From Acinetobacter calcoaceticus (GTDB lineage Bacteria; Pseudomonadota; Gammaproteobacteria; Pseudomonadales; Moraxellaceae): a stretch of DNA of 64,000 bases. Shown here piece after piece: positions 38,511-47,396 of the stretch. Made by a program: the position numbers and the translations under genes. Where the stretch lies: the NCBI RefSeq assembly GCF_004345325.1, contig NZ_SLVJ01000023.1:1-64000 (forward strand). The letters run 5' to 3'. How positions within the stretch are numbered: the first letter of the stretch is position 1; every line of letters begins with the position of its first letter. The notes below the pieces were generated by a model that saw only the letters and a list, made by a program, of their open reading frames with translations, was not told where the DNA came from and did no database searches.

Positions 38511-40079
38511 TTATTCCCATTCAATGGTCGCAGGTGGTTTGCTTGAAACGTCATAAACCACACGCGATACATCTTTGATTTCGTTCATGATACGGGTTGA
38601 GATTTTGTCAACCAAGTCATAAGGAAGATGTGCAAAACGTGCGGTCATAAAGTCAACGGTTTCAACTGCGCGTAGTGCGATGACCCATGCATAACGACGG
38701 CCATCACCGACCACACCCACCGACTTAACCGGTTGGAATACCGCAAAGGCTTGAGCAGTCTTGTCATACCAACCGCTGGCGTGTAATTCTTGCATAAAGA
38801 TATCATCAGCAAGACGAAGAATATCTGCATATTCTTTTTTCACTTCACCCAAGATACGCACGCCCAAACCTGGACCCGGGAACGGGTGACGATAAACCAT
38901 GCTGTGTGGCAAACCGAGTGCAACACCCAGTTTACGCACTTCATCTTTAAACAAATCACGTAATGGCTCAACCAAATCAAACGCAAGATCTTCAGGTAGA
39001 CCACCGACGTTGTGATGCGATTTGATCACATGTGCCTTGCCTTGTTTGCTCGCAGCAGATTCGATCACGTCTGGATAAATCGTACCTTGTGCCAAGAAGC
39101 GTACACCTTGAAGATTACGTGCTTCTTCAGCAAATACTTCAATAAATTCACGACCGATGATTTTACGTTTTTTCTCAGGATCAGTTTCACCTGCCAAAGC
39201 ATTGAGGAAACGAGATTCTGCATCTGCACGAATCACACGGATTCCCATGTTTTTCGCAAACATTGCCATCACTTGCTCGCCTTCATTGAGACGTAACAAA
39301 CCGTTGTCTACAAATACGCAAGTCAATTGATCGCCAATGGCTTTGTGCAACAAGGCTGCAACCACAGATGAATCTACGCCACCTGAAAGGCCAAGTAATA
39401 CTTTCTCATCGCCAATTTGTTCACGTAATTGTTGAATACGCAAATCAATAATGTGCTCAGAAGTCCATAGACCGCCACAGCCACAGATTTTGTGAACAAA
39501 GTTAGAGATTAAGGCTTCGCCTTGGGTGGTGTGCGTCACTTCAGGATGGAACTGTACGCCGTAGAAACCGCGTTTCTCATCAGAAACTGCTGCATAAGGA
39601 CAGCTTGGGGTGCTGGCAGTCACTTGGAATCCTGCAGGGATTGCAGCAACTTTGTCACCATGGCTCATCCATACATGCAATTGATTGTCATGATCTTGTA
39701 GATCACCGATCAATTTATCACGTACTTGGATGTCCACTTCGGCATAACCGAACTCATGTACTGTACCCGCTTCAACTTTACCGCCGAGCTGTTCAGACAT
39801 GGTTTGTAGACCATAGCAAATACCCAGAACCGGTACACCTAACTCAAATACGATTTGTGGCGCACGTGGGCTGTTCGCTTCATGCACACTTTCTGGACCA
39901 CCCGATAAGATAATCCCTTTAGGATTGAAATCACGGATTGCTTGCTCAGAAAGGTCATAAGCATACATTTCAGAATAGACGCCTGCTTCACGTACACGGC
40001 GAGCAATCAGCTGACTATATTGCGAACCGAAATCCAAAATGAGAATACGGTCTTCAGTAATTTGAGTGTTGGTAGTCAT
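38511..40079 (-). CDS. guaA: GMP synthase (glutamine-hydrolysing)
   Basis: Converts XMP to GMP with glutamine and ATP; last step of GMP synthesis, cytoplasmic. 522 residues. The N-terminal class I glutaminase has nucleophile Cys88 in GICYGLQ and His178/Glu180 in FHPEV. The ATP-pyrophosphatase P-loop SGGVDS is at 232-237. The C-terminal dimerisation domain ends [13 protein letters not shown], the near-invariant GuaA terminus. Monocistronic with its own terminator. No guaB is adjacent. Confidence 0.98.
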   Translation of the reverse strand: MTTNTQITEDRILILDFGSQYSQLIARRVREAGVYSEMYAYDLSEQAIRDFNPKGIILSGGPESVHEANSPRAPQIVFELGVPVLGICYGLQTMSEQLGGKVEAGTVHEFGYAEVDIQVRDKLIGDLQDHDNQLHVWMSHGDKVAAIPAGFQVTASTPSCPYAAVSDEKRGFYGVQFHPEVTHTTQGEALISNFVHKICGCGGLWTSEHIIDLRIQQLREQIGDEKVLLGLSGGVDSSVVAALLHKAIGDQLTCVFVDNGLLRLNEGEQVMAMFAKNMGIRVIRADAESRFLNALAGETDPEKKRKIIGREFIEVFAEEARNLQGVRFLAQGTIYPDVIESAASKQGKAHVIKSHHNVGGLPEDLAFDLVEPLRDLFKDEVRKLGVALGLPHSMVYRHPFPGPGLGVRILGEVKKEYADILRLADDIFMQELHASGWYDKTAQAFAVFQPVKSVGVVGDGRRYAWVIALRAVETVDFMTARFAHLPYDLVDKISTRIMNEIKDVSRVVYDVSSKPPATIEWE

Positions 40080-40372
40080 GGCAGAAACTATGAATGGCTA
40101 ACGAATTAGCGCTGTATTCTAGCATTTTTATTGACGTTACGCACATCAATCCATCATTGTTGTTATGCAAAATTTATCGCTCAGCTCAGCCCTTATTTAT
40201 GCACCAACTTGGAGGCGAAAACCTGGCCCTCTAGCCTCAGTTATCCCCGCATGGATTTAAGCCAACCTCTCAAAAACGATACGATTTATTGGGCAATATA
40301 TTTGATTTGTATACTGACTTTTAGTGCAGCGACTGATAGGATTTGGGCATTATTTTACCTAGTTTTCACCTT

Positions 40373-41026
40373 ATGGAATTACTCAATTTTATCCTGCATG
40401 TCGACGAACATTTAGCAGAATTTATTAAAAATTACGGAGTCTGGATTTATGCCATCCTATTTCTGATCATCTTTGTAGAGACAGGTTTGGTGGTAATGCC
40501 ATTTTTACCTGGCGATAGTTTATTGTTTGCTGCTGGTGCTTTGGCCGCTTCAACTGGGGCAATGGACCCTGCATTACTGATCTTTTTGCTATTTATCGCA
40601 GCAGTGTTGGGTGACACCCTGAATTACCAGATTGGTAAATATATCGGGCCAAGAGTCTTTGAAATCGATTCCAAATTTATAAACAAAGATCATCTGGTCA
40701 AAACGCAGGCCTTCTTTCAGCGCCATGGCGGCAAGACCATTATCTTTGCGCGTTTTATTCCTTTTGCACGTACCTTTGCGCCCTTTGTTGCTGGTGCAGG
40801 CCGAATGAATTATAAGTTTTTCTTAAGCTATAACGTGGTTGGTGGATTTTTATGGATCTCATCGTTTATTTTACTTGGCTATAGCTTTGGTAACGTACCG
40901 GTGATCAAAGATAACTTCACCTATCTAATCTTCGGGATCATTATTTTAAGTGTCTTGCCGGCGATTGTTGAGTTTATCCGGCATAAATTTTTCAAAAATA
41001 AAAAGCCGTCATCAACAACGAAATAA
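40373..41026 (+). CDS. DedA-family membrane protein
   Basis: 217 residues from the ATG at 40373; a TTG at 40343 is an earlier in-frame start. DedA/VTT domain with the conserved VVMPFLPGDSLLFAAGAL and the re-entrant region FARFIPFARTFAPFVAGAGR, containing the essential Arg residues and Gly-x-x-x-Gly. In other bacteria DedA proteins flip undecaprenyl phosphate or phospholipids. A basic cytoplasmic tail (HKFFKNKKPSS) follows. The 290 bases upstream to guaA hold no other gene that I can support. Confidence 0.92.
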   Translation: MELLNFILHVDEHLAEFIKNYGVWIYAILFLIIFVETGLVVMPFLPGDSLLFAAGALAASTGAMDPALLIFLLFIAAVLGDTLNYQIGKYIGPRVFEIDSKFINKDHLVKTQAFFQRHGGKTIIFARFIPFARTFAPFVAGAGRMNYKFFLSYNVVGGFLWISSFILLGYSFGNVPVIKDNFTYLIFGIIILSVLPAIVEFIRHKFFKNKKPSSTTK

Positions 41027-41102
41027 ACCGAGCTTCGTTGGCTGTGCTTGAAAACTTGAAATGGTTTAGATGTGAATCCAGTGATTTTAAAATGAATCTA
41101 AT

Positions 41103-41693
41103 TTAAAAGAATCTAAAGATCATCGGCAACATACCCAACATCAGTAACATCGCCGATCCTTTATATAAATGATAGGCGGTGAATCCACGTAATTCCCCGG
41201 CCAACAACGCACGACCAAAATAAATCCAAAACAATGCAGAAATAATCACACACGCAAAGAACACCCCAAAGATCAGCGCATAACTCTCAGCACTATTCCA
41301 TGTTTCAAAGGGAAAGATCCCTGCAGCAATCAGAATGGTTTTTGGGTTTTTCAGAATTGATTGGAAAAACTGTTGTGGTTTTAAGGTGTTGTAGTTTTGA
41401 CGATGATTTTCCAGATGAGAGGCTTTCCATAAATGGAAGGCCAACCAAATCATATACAAGGCACTGGCAAAATGTAAAACATGAATAAACATTGGCCAAG
41501 TCGGCATGCTTAAATGAATGATCAATGCCCAGAAGCTAATCCCATAGAGATAACCTAGAATCTCAATCGGGATCAGTTTTAAACTTTTAGAAATACCATG
41601 ATGATGTGCAGCGTTTGCTAAAAATGCATTACTCGGACCGGGAATCAGCAGAACCGCGAGCATTGCAAAGATAAATAGCCAACTCTCAATCAT
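41103..41693 (-). CDS. LysE/RhtB-family exporter
   Basis: 196 residues with five to six hydrophobic helices. The N-terminal LIPGPSNAFL block, with a Pro-Gly-Pro-x-N signature, and the KNPKTILIAAGIFPFETW region after helix three are typical of the LysE superfamily. These export basic or neutral amino acids (lysine, homoserine, threonine); the specific substrate cannot be read here. Monocistronic, convergent with dedA. Confidence 0.88.
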   Translation of the reverse strand: MIESWLFIFAMLAVLLIPGPSNAFLANAAHHHGISKSLKLIPIEILGYLYGISFWALIIHLSMPTWPMFIHVLHFASALYMIWLAFHLWKASHLENHRQNYNTLKPQQFFQSILKNPKTILIAAGIFPFETWNSAESYALIFGVFFACVIISALFWIYFGRALLAGELRGFTAYHLYKGSAMLLMLGMLPMIFRFF

Positions 41694-41940
41694 TAGGTGT
41701 CCTTGACATACATACGGTTGGACACCTTAAACGAAAAGCAGCAAAATACACAAGTTTGATCATGCAATCAGATCATGCAACCCATGCCATTTGGCCCTAT
41801 AGCAATACACTAAACTGTTGATAGCCTTGGTTTAGAGCCTGAAACATTTTGTTAAACTTATGCGATCGGGTCAGATTTGAAAATTAGACCCCTATCACAT
41901 TTTTAAGAGACTGCCCGCCCATTCCTCGGCGGAATAGCCA

Positions 41941-42327
41941 TTATTTTGTATTACGTTTTGGCACAATGGCACAATTTTTAAATTGTGCAGCTTGGCTCAA
42001 GGCATCTTGCTGACCATAGAGCCGTGAAATTTCTGTGCTCTTGGTATTTGATGACTGCCCCATATTGACGGAGATCGAAGGACCGAAACCCCAACCACCA
42101 CGGCCCCAACCACCACCGAGGCCGACACCCACGCCCATACCGGTACTTTTCGGAGTCTGTACCCCATTGTCGATATACTGTTGGATACGGTTGAACTCCG
42201 CATTGAGTTGCCCGCAATCCAAGGCTTGATATTGCGTAGGCGATACATAAGTAGGTTTAACCGTCGTGGCACAGGCGCTTAAAAGCACTGTGCTTACCGC
42301 AACAATGGCGATTGCAATTAATTTCAT
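41941..42327 (-). CDS. Small lipoprotein with Gly/Trp-rich segment
   Basis: 128 residues from the ATG at 42327 (GAGATTTCT before it); the frame is open to 42393. Signal MKLIAIAIVAVSTVLLSAC (Cys19). The mature part has a helix around CGQLNAEFNRIQQYIDNG, then a Gly/Trp low-complexity stretch GVGLGGGWGRGGWGFGP, then a C-terminal Cys (KNCAIVP). The Gly-rich loop resembles that of many small outer-membrane-associated lipoproteins. It is 28 bases after the ParA-like gene on the same strand. Function unknown. Confidence 0.75.
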   Translation of the reverse strand: MKLIAIAIVAVSTVLLSACATTVKPTYVSPTQYQALDCGQLNAEFNRIQQYIDNGVQTPKSTGMGVGVGLGGGWGRGGWGFGPSISVNMGQSSNTKSTEISRLYGQQDALSQAAQFKNCAIVPKRNTK

Positions 42328-42355
42328 AGAAATCTCGATATACGTTGTAATAAAT

Positions 42356-43195
42356 CTATTTTTTTTGCTCAATTTCATTGAACAAAGTGACATAGGCCAA
42401 GGTCAATTTATGATCTTTTGCCAGATAAATCAAAGGAAGATTTTTAAAATGCGACTCTTTCATGACCACTGAAGGCGGCAGCATACTGTCCAAAACCGGC
42501 AAGCCTTCATCTTTTAAGCTCTGTACCACTTCACGAGGAAGTTTGGCCTGGGCTTGATATTGGTTGACCACGATCCCTTCGATTTCGAGACGATCATTAT
42601 GATCATCTTGAGTCTCGACGATATTTTCAATCAAACTTTGCAAAGCACGCTTGGAAAACACATCACAATCGAACGGGATTAACACCCGATCCGCAGCGAT
42701 CAATGCCGACAGAGTGAAAAAATTAAATGCCGGCGGCGTATCAATATAGATCCGATCATACTGGGTCGCTAGGCCCTGAATCGCATCACGTAATTTGTAA
42801 ATCTTATGCTTTGACTCTAAGGCATGCTCTAAACTGCCCAAGCTTGGACTGGCAGGCAATACATCCAACAACTGAAATGGCGATTGATGAATGAAATCAC
42901 TCAAGGTTTTGCTACGTGACTTGAGCAATGAACCAATGGCGCTTCCGATCAAACCCTTTGGTTGGTTGGTTCCTAGCACATCATCATAAAAATTTTGAAT
43001 ATTCGGTTCAAGGGCGGGCTTATCTGCCGTATAGGTCGCATCATCGCCCAATAAATATTGGCTTGAGTTGGCTTGCGGGTCCAAATCAATCAGCAAAGTC
43101 TTAAAACCTTGCTCCGCGCTGATCGCCGCGAGATTGACCGTGATACTTGATTTACCCACACCACCTTTTTGATTAAATACCACACGTGTTCGCAT
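42356..43195 (-). CDS. ParA-family ATPase, orphan
   Basis: 279 residues from the ATG at 43195 (GAGG seven bases upstream); a TTG at 43207 is the only earlier start. The deviant Walker A KGGVGKSSITVNLA lies at the N-terminus, with both signature lysines. A second motif LLIDLDPQANSSQYL and the Walker B region YIDTPPAFNFFTLSALIAAD follow. No N-terminal DNA-binding domain and no parB next to it, so this is not the chromosome-segregation pair. It may position another cargo. It is followed by the Gly-rich lipoprotein. Confidence 0.88.
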   Translation of the reverse strand: MRTRVVFNQKGGVGKSSITVNLAAISAEQGFKTLLIDLDPQANSSQYLLGDDATYTADKPALEPNIQNFYDDVLGTNQPKGLIGSAIGSLLKSRSKTLSDFIHQSPFQLLDVLPASPSLGSLEHALESKHKIYKLRDAIQGLATQYDRIYIDTPPAFNFFTLSALIAADRVLIPFDCDVFSKRALQSLIENIVETQDDHNDRLEIEGIVVNQYQAQAKLPREVVQSLKDEGLPVLDSMLPPSVVMKESHFKNLPLIYLAKDHKLTLAYVTLFNEIEQKK

Positions 43196-43239
43196 AACCA
43201 ACCTCAAAAAATTTTAAATTATTATCGGAAATAAATCAT

Positions 43240-43635
43240 TTAACCCAGTACAGGTTTTATCATCACCAAACTCAGGATTGCAATAAAGGCCACCGCCCCA
43301 ATCCCCAGTCCTGCACGACGCTGCTGCAGTGGAATGCTTTCATCACGTTTATAGGTTTTAATTTGTGACGACAACAAAACCAGAAACAATACAATTTTGG
43401 CATAAAACCAGTTTTGAACTTGAAAGTCTTTCATCACCAAGAGAATAATCCCCGTCACCACAAAGAGCGTATAACTCAAATGCTGCAGCGCCACGAATAG
43501 GGTTCTCCCCTTCGGACTCGGCTGTTGATTGGGCGTGATGCCGACAAACAAGGTCATGGCGCGCAAGATAAAAACACTCAGCGCCAATGCAACACTACTC
43601 ATGTGAATAATTTTAATAATGAGATGGGTATCCAT
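43240..43635 (-). CDS. SirB2-like inner-membrane protein
   Basis: 131 residues, four hydrophobic helices. The start HLIIKIIHMSSVALALSVFI and the middle QHLSYTLFVVTGIILLV match the SirB2/YjcH-type invasion-gene-expression family in layout. The histidines in helices one and three could bind haem. It lies 31 bases downstream of bolA and 44 bases upstream of the ParA-like gene, all on the minus strand. Biochemical function is not established. Confidence 0.75.
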   Translation of the reverse strand: MDTHLIIKIIHMSSVALALSVFILRAMTLFVGITPNQQPSPKGRTLFVALQHLSYTLFVVTGIILLVMKDFQVQNWFYAKIVLFLVLLSSQIKTYKRDESIPLQQRRAGLGIGAVAFIAILSLVMIKPVLG

Positions 43636-43666
43636 AAACTTTTGCCTACTCTTTGCGATTGGTCAA

Positions 43667-43975
43667 TTAGGTTTTAGGTGCATGTGCACATTCGGGACTA
43701 TTTGGCGCTTGACCTTGCCATTCAGATGGCAAATAAGCATGAATGGCCAAAGCATGAATCTTGCCAGGGCTCATTAATTCTGCAGCTGCAGCATAGATTT
43801 TTTGATGACGCTGCACTAAACGCAAGCCTTGAAACTGCTCACTCACCACAATGACTTTAAAATGTGACTCTTTACCTGGGAAATACCCACCATGGCCAGA
43901 CGACTCATTTATGACTTGTAAATGTTGCGGTTCGAGTTGGTTTAGACGCTCAATCAGTTGTTGTTCGAGGCTCAT
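43667..43975 (-). CDS. bolA: BolA-family protein
   Basis: 102 residues. The BolA fold is recognised by ESSGHGGYFPGKESHFKVIV, with conserved His residues that can share an iron-sulfur cluster with monothiol glutaredoxin, and the helix-turn RLVQRHQKIYAAAAELM followed by IHALAIHAYLPSEW. The His-rich C-terminal tail (CAHAPKT) is short. BolA proteins affect iron-sulfur trafficking and cell shape. First gene of the bolA-sirB2-like-parA run. Confidence 0.9.
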   Translation of the reverse strand: MSLEQQLIERLNQLEPQHLQVINESSGHGGYFPGKESHFKVIVVSEQFQGLRLVQRHQKIYAAAAELMSPGKIHALAIHAYLPSEWQGQAPNSPECAHAPKT

Positions 43976-44196
43976 TGTTCATCATCCTTCCTGCTGCGAT
44001 AAATGCGCTGAGTATAGCTGCTATATTTGCTTAACCATATTAAAACCCTGAATATTTCTATTCACTCCGATCAGGAAAAATCGAGCTTTATCTGATTTAA
44101 AGTGATCTTTCACCCAGAAATTGATGATTAAAACGACAGCAGCATGACCAATTGATTCTATTTTACGCAATCAGCCATTTGATTTGCAAAAAAATC

Positions 44197-44224
44197 TTGA
44201 CCGTTAAATTCCTTAATGTATTAT
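44197..44224 (+). promoter_or_regulatory. Promoter of the first tRNA-Gly gene
   Basis: TTGACC (44197-44202), 16 bases, TATTAT (44219-44224), then a GC-rich GGCGGC start region before the tRNA at 44234, the usual form of stringently controlled stable-RNA promoters. The same elements precede the second copy. Confidence 0.75.
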
Positions 44225-44233
44225 AGGCGGCAT

Positions 44234-44309
44234 GCGGGAATAGCTCAGTTGGTAGAGCATAACCTTGCCAAGGTTGGGGTCGAGAGTTCGAGTCTCTTTT
44301 CCCGCTCCA
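44234..44309 (+). tRNA. tRNA-Gly (anticodon GCC)
   Basis: 76 nucleotides including an encoded CCA end. Acceptor arm GCGGGAA pairs with TTCCCGC. The anticodon loop TTGCCAA gives anticodon GCC at 44267-44269. T-arm GAGAGTTCGAGTCTC is intact. Decodes GGC and GGT. A second, identical copy lies at 53862. Confidence 0.97.
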
Positions 44310-44320
44310 AATATGAAAAA

Positions 44321-44351
44321 GCCTCAAGTGTGAATCACTTGGGGCTTTTTT
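44321..44351 (+). terminator. Terminator after tRNA-Gly copy 1
   Basis: GCCTCAAGTG pairs with CACTTGGGGC (one G-T pair) over a TGAAT loop, followed by six T. A degenerate copy of this hairpin follows the partial tRNA at 54631. Confidence 0.88.
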
Positions 44352-44471
44352 ACGTGTTGGGTTTTACGTGTTGGCTTTTGGTCTTATAGATTGTGGTCTT
44401 TTAGGTTTAGGCACGGGCAAATAGGCTGAATATCTCGCCCGCCTGCCCAGTGCCCTTGCCACCGATCTTAT

Positions 44472-45740
44472 TTAACACGCATCCCAGACAATTGGACTGC
44501 GCATCAACTCTTTTAAATGAGTAAAATCCGTATAGTATTCTAAGATAGTTTTTTCCCTTTCAAGTTGCTGCTGAACACTCGCCCAATCATGCTGATATTT
44601 TTTATAAAGATCCTGAACTTTAATCTTTCGATTTGAGTACATGACCCGCTCACTCCACTCAAAAGAATAAATAATATCCTCAAGCTCCAGACTCAGTTTT
44701 TCGAGCTGCTCTTCTAAAACGATGTTATAGGCTTTTAACTGCTGATCCGCCAATGGCGCATTGTGTTGCTGCCCTAGCTCCACTTGTAATGCCAATAAAG
44801 TTAATAAATCATTGGCCGCATATGCAGCATTGACCTGTTGCAATAATTCGGTTTTTTCTATTTTTTTCAGTTCATCTTGCTCACGATCAGGATGGATCAT
44901 GGCCGCAATCTTTAAATAGATGGTTTTAAGCGACTGGTTCGCCGTCTTCTTCGCCTGCTCTCGTTGCTGTTGTTTTTTTTCTGCTTTGGATTTTTCAGCG
45001 GCCATTTCCCGTTCAAATTGCTTGCGATCTTGGGTTGAGAATTGGTCTAAAAATTTATTATTTAGTTTCTCCTTGATTTTTTCAACAAAACCTGCAAGGA
45101 ATGCATCCGGATTTTCTGGGTCAATATCTACATCAAAACCTTCATCAAAAAAATCTGGCTCTAAATCATATTCAATCGTGAGCACACGTTTCAAAGCTTC
45201 AATTTTTAATTGCAGCTCCTCCTCAGTTAGCTTTTCATCATCCTGTTCAAAGTCATTCTGCTCTTGATCATCAGTACGGGTGCCTTCAAAGTCCTCATCT
45301 GCAGAATCACCTTGATCAAAGCCAGCTTGCCCAGACCTATTCGGCTCACATTCAAGTTGATGACCATAGCCATTTAACAGCTCGATTAAAAACTTAATCT
45401 GCGTATCTGACATTTTCCCCGATTGTAAAAGTTGAAAGCTCAGTTGTTCAATTTTGTCATCTAGCTTCTGTAACTGCCCTTTGGTCAGTTTTTGTTTTTT
45501 CTGCTCGACGCGTTGTTTTTGTTTGACCAGACCTTCAATCTGCTGAAATTGAATCTGACGCATTTGATCATAAGCAGGCAAAATTTCATTGTTTGCTCGG
45601 GCTTGAAGATCTTGTTGTGCAATTTTCCACTGTTCTAAAATCGCTTTTTCCTGCTCGATTTTTTTGCTCAGGCGTTGAAACTTTTTTTGCTGGGGAGAAA
45701 CCTTCTGTTCAGTTTCAGATGTACTTTTCTGCAGTTTCAT
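44472..45740 (-). CDS. J-domain protein with coiled-coil and acidic regions
   Basis: 422 residues, soluble. Residues about 10-110 are long Lys/Gln/Glu coiled coil. About 140-175 is a strongly acidic low-complexity stretch. About 205-265 is again helical and charged. A J-domain follows (TIYLKIAAMIHPDREQDELK; HPD tripeptide at 283-285) and then further helices to the C-terminus. The J-domain should stimulate an Hsp70 ATPase, but there is no Gly/Phe region or zinc finger as in DnaJ. Most similar proteins are described only as DnaJ-like. It lies downstream of the HNH gene on the same strand (175-base gap), so it may belong to that cassette; whether it does is uncertain. Confidence 0.75.
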   Translation of the reverse strand: MKLQKSTSETEQKVSPQQKKFQRLSKKIEQEKAILEQWKIAQQDLQARANNEILPAYDQMRQIQFQQIEGLVKQKQRVEQKKQKLTKGQLQKLDDKIEQLSFQLLQSGKMSDTQIKFLIELLNGYGHQLECEPNRSGQAGFDQGDSADEDFEGTRTDDQEQNDFEQDDEKLTEEELQLKIEALKRVLTIEYDLEPDFFDEGFDVDIDPENPDAFLAGFVEKIKEKLNNKFLDQFSTQDRKQFEREMAAEKSKAEKKQQQREQAKKTANQSLKTIYLKIAAMIHPDREQDELKKIEKTELLQQVNAAYAANDLLTLLALQVELGQQHNAPLADQQLKAYNIVLEEQLEKLSLELEDIIYSFEWSERVMYSNRKIKVQDLYKKYQHDWASVQQQLEREKTILEYYTDFTHLKELMRSPIVWDAC

Positions 45741-45915
45741 TTTTAATCATGCTTTTCATCAATCAATGTTTTGATTATAACAAGCAAGTTCCATTTTACG
45801 ATGTAAACTTATCTAGTTTTGCACTTCGATGATTCTTGGATTGGGAATTTTATGGGTGATTTTACCAAAGAGCCTTAACTGATTTATCGGACTGTACTGA
45901 ACAGCGCCTCACCCT

Positions 45916-46956
45916 CTAAACCACTGCCTCTCCCTCACGCTGCAATGTCCACAACAAGTAACCATTTTCTCTGGCCTGCCCATAGACCCAATCTGCAACG
46001 CGATGTGAACGCTGTATATCCGTCAAAAAACCCAGTTGTGATATTTCCTGCTGAATTGTTTGGTCATGTAACTGATTTCTTGCCATCCATTGCTCTAGAA
46101 AGTATTCAGATGCAAGGTCATTACTTTTCTGTGAGTTACAACGCTCATCCGCTAATACAAAATTATGCCCTGTATCTGCGGGGTAAAGTGACCATGGAAT
46201 AAAATGATCTACCGCATATTTTCTATTTTTAAGGCTCTTACCACAGTAAAAACACTGACAGTCTTGTAGATCGATTAAAATATTAGCAACCTGCCCCAAT
46301 TGATTGCGATTGGGTGCAAACATAAATTCATTTAAATCAGGCAAACCATTTAATACGACCGAATTCTTACGATTTGCACGAATATAATCAATCCAGCGCT
46401 TTTGGCATAGTTCTTCAATAATTTCACTAAATTGCCTCAGGCAATACATTACTTTGGGAAATAAGTGCAGTTGTTTTTTCGACTGCTCCAAGGAATATAG
46501 CATTTCAATTGTTTGACCATTTATATTTTGCAGATATACAACGGGCATCTGTTTAACGATGGTCGCTACTGATTTTTTTAAACCTAGCCAATACAGCGTA
46601 TCTCTACGTGCAGCGGCCAAGGTCTTATATTGATGCTGTGCTTTATGAATCTGATTAACCACTGCCGCTTGCAGCCCCGTACTTTGTTGCAATGTAAAAG
46701 GTTCATATTGATTGAATTGAAATGGAAGTGATTGTTTCCAGTACAGATCGATAAACTTTTCGGCAATATCCAAATAATCGATGACTAAAGCCTTTCCTGT
46801 ATCATCGCCCTGTTCAATCGCCACACGCACTAGGCTCATTAATAATGCAAATTTATAGGTCGAAGTGAAACTACCTGATTGCAGAATTTTCTGAATCTGC
46901 TTTAAAAACTTTAATTGTTCTTGAGCTGTTGGGATTAAATTCATAGCAGTACCCAT
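45916..46956 (-). CDS. HNH endonuclease
   Basis: 346 residues. A long helical N-terminal region (1-225) precedes a zinc-type HNH nuclease fold: CFYC (Cys235, Cys238), AVDHFIPW with catalytic His251 next to Asp250, HNFV (His264, Asn265) and ERCNSQKS (Cys273, Asn274). The C-terminus is a short helix. The ATG shares bases with the TAA of the upstream GIY-YIG half (TAATG overlap), so the two are translationally coupled. The N-terminal part may bind a partner or a specific DNA. Paired with a methyltransferase/GIY-YIG gene, this is a plausible defence or DNA-damage nuclease, by inference only. Confidence 0.85.
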   Translation of the reverse strand: MGTAMNLIPTAQEQLKFLKQIQKILQSGSFTSTYKFALLMSLVRVAIEQGDDTGKALVIDYLDIAEKFIDLYWKQSLPFQFNQYEPFTLQQSTGLQAAVVNQIHKAQHQYKTLAAARRDTLYWLGLKKSVATIVKQMPVVYLQNINGQTIEMLYSLEQSKKQLHLFPKVMYCLRQFSEIIEELCQKRWIDYIRANRKNSVVLNGLPDLNEFMFAPNRNQLGQVANILIDLQDCQCFYCGKSLKNRKYAVDHFIPWSLYPADTGHNFVLADERCNSQKSNDLASEYFLEQWMARNQLHDQTIQQEISQLGFLTDIQRSHRVADWVYGQARENGYLLWTLQREGEAVV

Positions 46957-47378
46957 TAAGTACGACTTGAATCGATTTCAATCGCGATATCTAGTTCTCT
47001 GGCCTGAGCGATGGCTTGTTTACGCAGATTACTCAAGGTCACTTTAAAGGGATGATGATTGCCTTTGAGATTGAGTGGTAATGAAATTTGCTGCATGATT
47101 TCTTCTTCGATCAGCCAAGGTTCCGGGGTTTCGATCCATGAAATATAGGCATTTTCCTCAAACCAACGATCCAACCATTGCTCCCCCAAATGCGTAAAGG
47201 TCATACGTTTTCCCGACCCCACTCTACGTAATGGAAAACCACTTTGCTGTGCCAACAATATCCCTAATGTGCGTCGCAAAGTTGAACCTTCGGCATTACC
47301 ACAGTAATGGGTTTTAATCCGCGTCGATAAGTTTGCTTTACTCTGAGGCTTGCCTTTTTTATCTGGAGATATACCCAC
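46956..47378 (-). CDS. GIY-YIG nuclease, C-terminal part after a TAG
   Basis: 140 residues from a GTG start. The frame is the direct in-frame continuation of the methyltransferase ORF beyond a TAG (47397-47399): codons after the stop read DYALLYVGIS. This supplies the YIG half (YVGIS), the catalytic arginine helix (STRIKTHYCGNAEGSTLRRT with the conserved GNAEGS), RRVGSGKRMTF, and the catalytic Glu region NAYISWIETPEPW. The GIY half lies before the stop. Alone it would lack the first strand and should be inactive unless the stop is read through or the two pieces pair. Family members are stand-alone GIY-YIG nucleases of about 170-200 residues. Its TAA overlaps the HNH start. Confidence 0.75.
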   Translation of the reverse strand: MGISPDKKGKPQSKANLSTRIKTHYCGNAEGSTLRRTLGILLAQQSGFPLRRVGSGKRMTFTHLGEQWLDRWFEENAYISWIETPEPWLIEEEIMQQISLPLNLKGNHHPFKVTLSNLRKQAIAQARELDIAIEIDSSRT

Positions 47379-47396
47379 ATAAAGCAGCGCATAATC

